A stretch of 45,048 nt of DNA. Source: an uncultured Opitutia bacterium (GTDB taxonomy: Bacteria; Verrucomicrobiota; Verrucomicrobiia; Opitutales; UBA953). Below, in pieces: positions 24,541-33,400 of the stretch. The stretch is taken from assembly GCA_903925205.1 (NCBI GenBank), contig CAIYEN010000156.1, positions 1-45,048 of the forward strand, written 5' to 3'. Both the position numbers and the translations under genes were made by a program. How positions within the stretch are numbered: the stretch's first letter is position 1; each line of letters begins with the position of its first letter. The notes beneath the pieces were generated by a model that was not told where the DNA came from, ran no database searches, and saw only the letters and a program-made list of their open reading frames with translations.

Positions 24541-25698
24541 ATGATCACCGTCCCGCTCCTCGACCTTGGCCCGCAGAACCGCGCCCTCGAAGCTCAATTC
24601 GAAGCCGCTTTTCGCGATGTGCTGCGGTCCAATCAGTTCATCATGGGGCCGCGCCTGGAAGCGTTCGAAAAGGACTGTGCGGCTTTTCTGGGCGTCAAGC
24701 ATGCCCTCGGGGTTTCGTCGGGCACGGATGCGCTCCTGTTAGCCCTCATGGCGCTGGATATTGGTGAAGGCGATGAAGTCCTCATCCCTTCGTTCACCTT
24801 CTTCGCGACCGCTGGGTCCGTGGCCCGCCTCGGGGCGGTGCCTGTCTGGGTCGACGTCGACCCGCATCACTTTAACATTAACCTGGAAGACGCGGCCCGG
24901 AAGGTGAGTCCGCGGACGCGGGCGATCATGCCCGTCCACCTCTTCGGCCAGGCTTGCGACCTCGGGGCCTTACAGGCGTTTGCTTCCGCCCATCGCCTGC
25001 GCATCGTCGAAGACGCAGCGCAATCCATGGGCGCCCGCTGGCAGGGCCGTGCCACGATGTCCGTCGGCGAGTTCGGCGCCACCAGCTTCTTCCCCTCAAA
25101 GAACCTTGGCGGCATGGGCGATTCCGGCTTGGTGACTACGTCCGACGACACATTGGCGGAGCGCGCGCGCATCTTGCGCGTCCACGGCATGCAGCCCAAA
25201 TATTATCACCGTGAAGTTGGCGCGAACTTCCGTATGGATCCGCTCCAAGCCGCCTTGCTGCACTTAAAACTCCCGCACTTGCCGGAGTACAATTGCGCCC
25301 GCGCGGGCAACGCCAATTTCTACCACACGGCGCTAAAGGGCCAAGCGGGCATCGCCGAGAACCGCCCGGGCGCGGCCGCGGCGATTCTCCTCCCGGTCGA
25401 TTTTTCCGGCCAAGGCATCTGGAACCAATTCACCCTGCGGGTCACGGGTGGTCGCCGCGATGCCCTCAAGGCGTTTCTCACCGCCCGCAAAATCGGCTGC
25501 GAAATCTATTACCCAATTCCGCTGCACCGTCAGGAATGCTTTTCGTCGGCGGGCTATCGCGGCGGCGACAGCGTGCCGGTTTCGGAGCAGCTCTCCGCCG
25601 AAGTCCTCAGCATTCCGATCTTTCCTGAACTCGGCGCGGACCAGCGCCAGTGGGTCGCGGACGCACTGGCCGATTTTGCGGCTGGGAAGACCGAGTGA
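24541..25698 (+). CDS. DegT/DnrJ/EryC1/StrS family aminotransferase
   Basis: A 385-residue PLP enzyme of the sugar aminotransferase family. It has VSSGTDALLLALMALDIGEGDEV, VPVWVDVDPHHFNIN, IMPVHLFGQACDL, VEDAAQSMGARW, and the PLP lysine in SFFPSKNLGGMGDSG. The C-terminal part has NQFTLRV and GCEIYYPIPLHRQECF. Most members transaminate NDP-keto-sugars in surface polysaccharide or nucleotide-sugar pathways; some are dehydratases or regulatory. A sugar substrate is likely, but which one is not readable. The REP-like element at 25705 begins right behind it. Confidence 0.9.
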   Translation: MITVPLLDLGPQNRALEAQFEAAFRDVLRSNQFIMGPRLEAFEKDCAAFLGVKHALGVSSGTDALLLALMALDIGEGDEVLIPSFTFFATAGSVARLGAVPVWVDVDPHHFNINLEDAARKVSPRTRAIMPVHLFGQACDLGALQAFASAHRLRIVEDAAQSMGARWQGRATMSVGEFGATSFFPSKNLGGMGDSGLVTTSDDTLAERARILRVHGMQPKYYHREVGANFRMDPLQAALLHLKLPHLPEYNCARAGNANFYHTALKGQAGIAENRPGAAAAILLPVDFSGQGIWNQFTLRVTGGRRDALKAFLTARKIGCEIYYPIPLHRQECFSSAGYRGGDSVPVSEQLSAEVLSIPIFPELGADQRQWVADALADFAAGKTE

Positions 25699-25704
25699 TT
25701 CGGA

Positions 25705-25826
25705 GGTAGGGGTGCCACTGCGTGGCGTCCGTTCGCTGCGCAACGGAGTGGTCCGATTAACGTAGCTAAGCCCCGACGACTCTCGGCATCGGTTTCGAAC
25801 GGATGCGACGCAGTCGCGTCCCTACC
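25705..25826. repeat. REP-like pair of inverted palindromic units
   Basis: Two 31-base units (25705-25735 and 25796-25826) are inverted repeats of each other, matching at about 26 of 31 positions, 60 bases apart. Each is itself palindromic: one reads GCCAC-TGC-GTGGC, the other, on its own strand, GCGAC-TGC-GTCGC. The stem bases co-vary while pairing is kept, so the hairpin is what is maintained. It lies between convergent genes, the typical place for a REP/BIME-like element. Confidence 0.7.
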
Positions 25827-25904
25827 CATGACCCCAGGCAATTATCCGGTCTCCGGTTTTCCTTTGAAGCGTATCTAACCCCCAACCGCCAACATCACTT
25901 CCGC

Positions 25905-26243
25905 TCAGAAGAATCGAATCGTCTTCACCCGCATCTTTTCATGCTCGGCGTCCGTGCAAGGGGCGTTCGTCGGGGCATCGGCGGGTTTGTCGGTGGACTG
26001 GACGAGCCCGTTGGCCAGCAGGTACTTTTCCACTTCTTCGCCCGAGACATCGGCGAGCATCACGCCATTGACCTCGACGCAGGGCGACAGGCGTTGGCCG
26101 GTCTTCTCCACCATCTCGGCGTAGTTGGCCGGGACGTTGATGATGTCCACGTCTTCGAAGGCGAGGCCATGCTTCCGCATGATAGCGCGGACGCCGTTGC
26201 TCCAGCCGCAGCTGGGTTTAAGGTAAGCCTTGATGGTGAGCAT
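25905..26243 (-). CDS. Glutaredoxin-like protein with a CGWS active site
   Basis: A 112-residue thioredoxin-fold protein. The active-site region reads TIKAYLKPSCGWSNGVRAIM with a single redox cysteine (CGWS, close to the monothiol CGFS type rather than dithiol CPYC). The cis-proline strand is RLSPCVEVNG, and a final helix VSGEEVEKYLLANG follows. A disordered C-terminal tail of ~25 residues (SVQSTDKPADAPTNAP-type) is unusual. ATG at 26243 is preceded by AAGG nine bases upstream; the alternative GTG at 26249 adds two residues. It follows the response regulator by 30 bases in the same direction, so they may be co-transcribed. Confidence 0.82.
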   Translation of the reverse strand: MLTIKAYLKPSCGWSNGVRAIMRKHGLAFEDVDIINVPANYAEMVEKTGQRLSPCVEVNGVMLADVSGEEVEKYLLANGLVQSTDKPADAPTNAPCTDAEHEKMRVKTIRFF

Positions 26244-26273
26244 GCCCACACCTTGCGCGGCTTTCGGCCGGAA

Positions 26274-27035
26274 TCAAGCGCGACGGCTTTTCGGACCCTT
26301 CTTGCTCGCCTCGGGCTCGTACCAGTAGCCGATGCCATGAATCGTCCGGAAGCACTCGAGCCCCCGCCCGAGCTTTTGAAAGGACTCGCGAATCTTTGCG
26401 ATATATTGGTCTAAGGAACGACTCCGCACGTTAGCGTGGACCCCCCAGACCGCATGAATGAGGCTATTCCGGCTGATGATTACGCCAGGATTAGCGTGCA
26501 GGTGATAAAGAATACCGATCTCCTTCCGCCCGAGCTTGCAGCTTTTGCTGGGGCCAAAGACTAACTCCAGCCGCTCGGGGTGGACTTCGGCGCCATTGAA
26601 GTGGAAGACGTTCGTGGCGAGGTCGGCGTTGCGGGTGAGCCGGCTATCGCCAGCGGTTTCGCTCCGGCGCAGCACGGCATTAATCCGGGCCGTCAGTTCC
26701 TCGGGGTGGTGGGGCTTGCCGACGAAGTCATCGGCCCCCGCTTCCAACGCTTTGACGACAGCAGTCGGCGTCTTAACGCTGGAGAGGAAGATGACGGCCG
26801 AGGGGGCGCCGGATTTACGGATACGTTCCAGAACCGTCAGTCCGTCGAGGTCGGGCAGGGTAGGGTCGAGTAGCACTAGGTGCACATGGTGCTCTTCGAT
26901 GAACTTCAGCGCGGTGGCCCCTTTATGGAAAGTTTGCGTCGCGAACCCGGCGTCGGCGAGCTGCTGTTGCAGGGTCGCGGCTAAACTACGTTCGTCTTCG
27001 ACGATAACGATGAGGGGTCTCTGCTGGGGGCTCAT
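26274..27035 (-). CDS. OmpR/PhoB-type response regulator
   Basis: A 253-residue two-domain response regulator. The receiver domain (residues ~7-120) has VEDE at the start, the phospho-acceptor Asp in LLDPTLPDLDG, Ser in VIFLSSVKT and the conserved Lys in VGKPHHPEE, so phosphorylation chemistry is intact. The C-terminal winged helix (KLGRKEIGILYHL, ISRNSLIHAVWGVHANVRSRSLDQYIAKIRESF, IHGIGYWY) is OmpR-type. The ATG at 27035 (MSPQQRPLIV) is chosen because upstream residues are not conserved. No histidine kinase is in the window. It is divergent from the small membrane protein and the autotransporters. Confidence 0.9.
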   Translation of the reverse strand: MSPQQRPLIVIVEDERSLAATLQQQLADAGFATQTFHKGATALKFIEEHHVHLVLLDPTLPDLDGLTVLERIRKSGAPSAVIFLSSVKTPTAVVKALEAGADDFVGKPHHPEELTARINAVLRRSETAGDSRLTRNADLATNVFHFNGAEVHPERLELVFGPSKSCKLGRKEIGILYHLHANPGVIISRNSLIHAVWGVHANVRSRSLDQYIAKIRESFQKLGRGLECFRTIHGIGYWYEPEASKKGPKSRRA

Positions 27036-27065
27036 GCAGAAAAAACGGGTGAACTGTAGGGGGGT

Positions 27066-27082
27066 CGCAAAGGGGGTTTGCG
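27066..27082 (-). promoter_or_regulatory. Perfect inverted repeat CGCAAA-N5-TTTGCG in the response regulator leader
   Basis: CGCAAA and TTTGCG flank GGGGG, 31 bases upstream of the response regulator start. It could be an operator or a leader hairpin; which is not decidable from sequence. Confidence 0.4.
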
Positions 27083-27091
27083 GCGGGGTGC

Positions 27092-27103
27092 TTACATATG
27101 TAA
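27092..27103. promoter_or_regulatory. Perfect 12-bp palindrome TTACATATGTAA between divergent genes
   Basis: TTACATATGTAA reads the same on both strands. It lies between the response regulator (start 27035, minus) and the small membrane protein (start 27158, plus). This is a plausible operator for either divergent unit, perhaps for the response regulator itself. Confidence 0.5.
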
Positions 27104-27157
27104 AAAACAGGCCGAGGTTGCCAAGCCCATTAGAAACCATTTTATCGGGCATCAGGT

Positions 27158-27334
27158 ATGACCACTTCTGACCCAGCCGAAGCGAAAACCCCTAAGTGGT
27201 TAATCCTGTTATGTTTAGTCATCTTTATAGGTTCTGCGGCGTTTGGCGGCTATGCCTTGGCGAAGTCGGCCGAGGAGAAAGCCAGCCGGAAGTCCGCTGA
27301 TCCTTTTGCCGACCGGAGCTTGTTTGGGCGCTGA
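27158..27334 (+). CDS. Small single-pass membrane protein (58 residues)
   Basis: A short open frame, not similar to anything I recognise. MTTSDPAEAKTPKW is polar, WLILLCLVIFIGSAAFGGYALA (about residues 14-35) is a strong transmembrane helix, and the tail (KSAEEKASRKSADPFADRSLF) is charged. Coding status is supported by the clear hydrophobic segment and by its place before the giant autotransporters, 129 bases upstream and in the same direction. It is 123 bases from, and divergent to, the response regulator. The function is unknown. Confidence 0.55.
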   Translation: MTTSDPAEAKTPKWLILLCLVIFIGSAAFGGYALAKSAEEKASRKSADPFADRSLFGR

Positions 27335-27347
27335 GGCCGAGGTCGTG

Positions 27348-27453
27348 CGGGGTAGGGTAAGTCCGGTAGTAGGGTTTTTACCCTAGGGGGTTCGGGGGTT
27401 GACACTCTTAGGCCTGAAATAGATACCTTAACCCCTATTTTAACCCTACCCCG
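27348..27453 (+). promoter_or_regulatory. Nested inverted repeats flanking the autotransporter promoter
   Basis: CGGGGTAGGGT at 27348-27358 is matched by its exact reverse complement ACCCTACCCCG at 27443-27453. Between them, TAGGGT-TTTT-ACCCTA (27370-27385) is a second perfect inverted repeat. The outer copy on the right lies 10 bases before the autotransporter ATG, where a ribosome binding site would sit. They could be operators or leader structure. Confidence 0.5.
27399..27427 (+). promoter_or_regulatory. Promoter of the autotransporter pair
   Basis: TTGACA (27399-27404) is a perfect -35 match. After 17 bases GATACC (27422-27427) is a modest -10. The start codon at 27464 is about 30 bases behind. 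The -35 match is strong; the -10 assignment is tentative. Confidence 0.55.
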
Positions 27454-27463
27454 ACCCCACACC

Positions 27464-30400
27464 ATGCGGATTTCTAAGTCTCTGTTGGTGGCCGCCGCTA
27501 TGCTTGCTTCCGCAGGCATTGCCCAGGCCCAGCAAAATGTGACCCAGGCCACCTGGATCGGCTCGGCCGGAGACGGCGGCACGGGGATTTGGGACAAATG
27601 GAGCACGGCCCCGACCGCGCACAACTACTGGCGGTCCACCAACTTGACGCCGCAGGTCTTGGTGTCGGGTGCACGCCTGACGAATGCCGCGAACTTGTTG
27701 TTCACCTACACGGGACCAGCCCTCGCCGCCGGCGCCACGAATGATATCCTGATCGATTCGAACATCATCTCGAGCCAGTCCCAAACGCTCCGCTTCCAGT
27801 CGTCCGGGTACCGTTTGCTCCCGGGTGCCTTTGCTTCGGGCATTCAGCCGACCACCAACAACTTCCAAGACATCGACCTGGCGCGTACGCTGGTCAATGC
27901 CCCGTACACCTCGGCTCCGAACGGCACCCTGCAGATTGGCGACGTCACCTTCACCGTGGCCGGGATTGTCGGCCCCGTTGCCGCACAGCCCTTCCTGACG
28001 CTGCGCAACCCGACGAGCTTCGGCGGTGCGATCACCGCGGTGAACGCGAACACCACGATTAACCTAGAGAGCTTCGTCGCTTCCACCATTTCGGGCACCT
28101 TCAAGGGCAACGGTAATATCGCCAAGACCGGTGGTGCCGTCCTGCAGTACCAGGGCTACACGGGCCGCATGTTTAGCTACGGTACCGACACGCGTCCGTA
28201 CTCTTACGTTCAGACGCTTCTCGGGCCAGCGATGAGCTATTCGCGCACCAACCCCGCGACTTACGGCATTCGCCCGCGCGATTTGGCACCGACCTTGCTC
28301 GTCAACGATGGTGGCAACAACGATCGTCTCGCTGGCCTCCAAGGCCAGATGCGCGTGGACGGCGGCCTGCTCATGGTGAGCGGTCACCTCAACATGTGGC
28401 ACGACTTTGGCACGACCGTGGATGGCAATATCCTCGCCGCGACCGAAGTCCCGACGCTCATCGCCAACATCGCCCCCGGCGCCGCTTCTTCCACCCTTAA
28501 TTACAACCTCGCTAAGCGCATGACCGGGGTTTCCTCGGTGGTGCTCAATGGCTCGGCGGAAATCAGCTTCACCAACACCCCGGTGAATGTCGGCACGGGC
28601 ACCAGCGCCCTACGTCTCAACTTCCTCCACAACCTCAAGGCCGGCGACAACAACGATCAGTTCCAGACGACCGTCACGACCGGTCCCGACGACAACTACC
28701 GTCTCGGTATTCACATCGACCAGGGCTTCGATGGCTCCGTCGGCATCCTCGCGGGTTCCGGCAAGGTCATCAAGACCGGTGCTGGCTCGTTGACCGTCCT
28801 TAACGACTCCCGCATGACCGGTGACTTCATCGCCGGCGGCGGCCGTACGGTCTTGGCGAGCGCCACGGGGCTCACCTTTGCCAACAGCAGTTCTTTCAAT
28901 ATCGCCGGCACGCAGGACACGAGCGACTCCAACGCCGCGACCACGACCGAAGGTAGCAAAGGGTTATCGCGCCGCGGCGCAGATATCCGTTACCAGGAAA
29001 CGCCCTCCAACCCGACCGGCGCTGATCCCCACGTGGACTATCGCCCGGCCTTGTTCCCTGACACTGGTACCGTGACCATCACGACCAACGGGGCTAACCA
29101 GTATACCGGCGTCTCGCGCACGGGCGCGGAAGTCGTCCTCATCGGCGATCAAACGGTCCGCAATTTCCAAGCGGATTTCGCGCTCAAGTCTAAGGGCTCG
29201 ACCAATTACGGCTCGGCCACCACGGGCGAAGTTTTCACTGCCGTGGATGCGGTGCGAACGGCGGCCGACGTGAATAATAAAGGTGAGCTCGTCATCGCGG
29301 GCACGGGCACAGGCTCGACCCTTTACCTCAACGGCAATACCCTGACGATTAATCAGGACGCCACCGGCCGCGATGGTTATTACAACGGCAGTATCTTTGG
29401 CGCGGACCTCACCACGGGCGTCGCCGGCGGCCGGATCATCAAGACCGGCGGCGGCACGCTCGTCTTCCTCCTGGAGAACGGCTCTTACGACTACACCGAA
29501 ATCCAAGGCGGTACGTTCATCGCGAACGTGCAGGGCCTCGGTCAGAAGGACGTCTTCATCGGTAATGGTGGTACCTTTGCCATCTTGCAGAACAACGCGG
29601 GCACCCTGTCGGCGAACCTTTCGGGTTCGGCCGGCTCCACCCTGAAACTCTTGGCTTCGGCGATGATTGATAACGGCAGTGGCGCCAAGATTGAGGTCAA
29701 CCCGGGCCGCGATCCAGGCCAAGTCGACATCATCAATGGCCAGGCCAACTTCTACGGCAACATCGTCGTTAATGATGGCGTCAACTTGTCCTTCTCGGGC
29801 GGTGCGAACAACACGTTCATCAACGCCAGCTCGATCACCCTCGACTCCGGTAACGCGCGCGAAACGGTCCTGAAGTTCGGTGACACCAATCAGCTCATCC
29901 GCAATCTCAGCGGCGACCTCCTCTCCCGTGTTGAACTCGGCCGCGGCGACATCACGCTCGAGCAGAACAGTTCCAGCGCTAACTTCCAGGGCTCGATCAC
30001 CGGCGTTGGTAGCTTGATCAAACAAGGCACGGCCAGCTTCACGCTCGTCGGTACGACGACCGCCGGTGCGATCAAGGACTCTTACTACGGTGCAACGATT
30101 GTGCGCCCAGGCGGTGCGCTCATTGCGGGCTCCGCCAACGCGACGCCCAATACCTCCGCCCTCGTGCTCGTGGGGGCAGGCACGTTCAACACCGCCGGCC
30201 TCAACCAGACCTTCGGTGGCCTCTTCGGCTCGGCGGCTTCGACGCTGAATATCGGTACCGCGACGGTGACCGTCGGATACACGCCAGCCCGGGCCGCCTT
30301 AATGGCCTTGGATCTCGCGGGTGCGAACCCCTTACTCGCCGATTACCTCGGGACCACGGACCAGGTTAACCCCGTACTCAACGCGGTCAGCTTTACGGCC

Positions 30401-33400
30401 ACTGGTGGTGCCCTGAATGCCACAACTATCACGACTGCCTCCACGGCCGGCCTCGCTGTCGGTCAAGTGCTCACGGGCACGGGCATTCAGCCGGGCACCC
30501 TCATCACGGGCATCGGTGCTGGCACCGTTAATATCAGTAAGCCGCTGACGGCCGCTGCGGCGGGCGCGATTGCCGCGACCACGACCGTGACCTTTACCCC
30601 GACCTCGGGTCTAGCGGGTGCGTCGCAGTTGACGGCGACCTCCTCGGCCGGCCTCGGCGTGGGGCAAATCATGGTGGGTACGGGCATCGCTGATGGCTCC
30701 TACATCACGGAAATCGTCGCGAACACCAGCTTCACGGTTAGCGCCGGCGCTTCGGGCACGACGACGCTTAAGACCGTCTCTTCGGCTGGCTTGGCCGTGG
30801 GCCAGACCATCGCGGGTACGGGCATTGCGTTGAACAGCAAGATTACCTCGATTACCCCGAACACCACGTTCTTCGCTACCGGCGGCACCTTGGGTACGCG
30901 CACCATTACCACGACCTCGACGACCGGGCTCTTTGTGGGGCAGACGCTGGTTGGCACGGGTATTCCCGTGGGCGCCACCATCACGGCGGTTACCCCGACG
31001 TCCATCACGATCTCCGCTTCGCTCACCGCTAAGGCTTCGGGCACCGTCACCGTCGGCGCCTTGGTCGGCCTCAGCAACGCCTTGACCGCGACGGCTTCGG
31101 GTACGGCGACGGTCAGTGCGCTGATTTCCCTGAACAACCCGCTCACGGCGACCCTCGCCGCGGTGCCAGTCAACGCCGGCGCCGTTCGCACCATCGACGT
31201 CTCGTCGCTCGGCCTCAACGCTGCCGAACTGAATACCCTCTACGCCGGCTCGACCACGATGTCGCAGCTGACGCGCCGCTACCTCTCGACGGTGGCCGTC
31301 GGCATGAATGTCGGCAGCTACGTGGCCCCGACCACGGACATCTCGTTCGCCAACTCCTTGTCCTTCGATGGGCAGTTGGTCGGCACGGGGACTTTCGTGA
31401 AATCTGGCACGGAGACCCTCTTCTTGCGCGGCCTCAGCACTGGCTTCACGGGCCAGGTCTTGGTCACCGGTGGCACGCTCGACATTTCCTTTGTTGGCGC
31501 CGTCAACAACCTCAGCAACGCGGCGGCCATCACGGTCAATGCGGGTGGCAACCTCGCGGTCACGGTCGACGACGTCTATGTCGCGGGCCCAAGCGCCGTA
31601 AAGCGCACACTGACCACGCCGGTTCTCGGCACCGGTAACTTCGTCAAGAATGGCGTCGGTTACCTCATCCTGAATCCGACCCTCGCCGCCGGCCAGGTCC
31701 CTTATTCCGGCACGACCATCGTCAATAATGGTTGGCTCGAAATGAACGCGCTCTCGACCAATGGGGCCGCCGTCATCAATTCCTTCAACGGCACCGCGGC
31801 GCACCTAGTGCTCAATGCGGCCAACGATGTCACCTACTCGGGTCTGGTGTCTGGGACGGGTGAACTCGTCATCCAAGCGGCGGCCGGCAAGACGCTGACC
31901 GCTGGCGGTTCGCTGACTCACACCGGCGGCACCAATGTCCTCACCGGTACGCTCCTCGCCCAGAACGGCTGGGCGGGTGCCACCACGGGTAATATTTCCG
32001 TCGCCGCGGGCGCAAAGGCTCGTCTCAACGTCGCGACCAACCTCGCTGCCACGGGCGTCTTTATCGGCGCTGGCACCATCATCAAGGAAGGCTCGGCATC
32101 CCTGACCCTGGGTACGGCGACGACGGCTTTCGGCGGCACCTACCAGTCTAACGCTGGCACGACAATCTTGGCTTCCGCCAACCTCTTCGGTGGCGCCAAT
32201 CCCACGGATTTGATTGCAGCCATTGACCTGCGCGGCAATTCGATCCTCGACCTCACGGCTGCGCAGACCTTCCGCAACCTCTCGGGTGAAGCGACGACCC
32301 AAATCGCCTATGGCGCCAACGGCGTCCTCATCACCCTGCCGATTGACAGCGGTGCAACGAACAGCTTCGCCGGACGCTTCACGCGTGCGGTGGGCGTGAC
32401 CGACGCCACCATCCTTAAGACCGGCGCGGGCACGTTGGACCTTTCCCCAACGGGCGGCGATAACCAGCTGACTTTAATTGGAGTAGCCGAAGGTCGCTTG
32501 GTCGGTACGGACGCGGGCTACCGCGGCGCTGACATCCAAGTTGGCGCAGGGGCCGAAGTCGCTTTCAACGCCCCGACCGCTGGGGTCGTGGCTACCTTTA
32601 ATAACAACATTTCCGGCTTCGGCGGTGCCGCTGGTACGGGCACGGTTGTCAAGGTTGGTGCGGGCGAGGCCCTCCTCGGCTCCGTCAACCTCAACGCCAA
32701 TACCCCGGACTTCAAGGTCGAGCAGGGAATCCTGACCTTGACCGATAGCCGCGCTGGTAGCGGTCTTCCGATGCTGACGGCTAACGTTTCCGACGGTGCC
32801 ACCTTCCGCGTCAAGCTTGCGAACGCTCGCACCCTCGGTTCCGAAATCACCGGAACAGGTATCCTTGACCTGCAGGCCTCGTCGGCGGGCGTTAAGCTCG
32901 TCACCGTCACCTCGCAGCCGTCGGTCACCACGACCAACATCGGTAACAACGTCCGTCTCGATGTTTCTGGTATCAACGCGATCACTGGCATCACGGCGGA
33001 CACGGGTTCGTTCCTGCAGATTGGCGCCCTCGGCGCAGGTCGCACGCTGACCCTCACGCAGGCCACGGATGGTGTCTTTAACGGCACAATCGAAGGCACG
33101 GCAAACTTCACCGTGAAGGGCGCTGGTCTCTTCCGCTACGCCAATAGCCTCCAGGCGACGACGGTCGGGACGGTCACCGTCGATGGCGGTTTCCTCGGCG
33201 TGAACGTCGACAACACCAAGGCAATCACGTTGGCCACGGCGACGACCGGCACGACGAAGTTGGGCGTGTACGTCGCTCCCGCCGGCAATTCTATCTACAA
33301 CGGTACCCTAACCGGCGCCGCTGGCGCGGCGCAGATGGTCAAGCTGGGTGCCGGCACCCTCAACCTGACGAGCGGCGTGACGTCTTCCCTGAAGGATGAC

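Noticed and set aside
30449-31100. Repeats inside the first autotransporter considered as a CRISPR or tandem DNA repeat
   Set aside because: Similarity is at protein level with degenerate DNA; there are no identical direct repeats with unique spacers.
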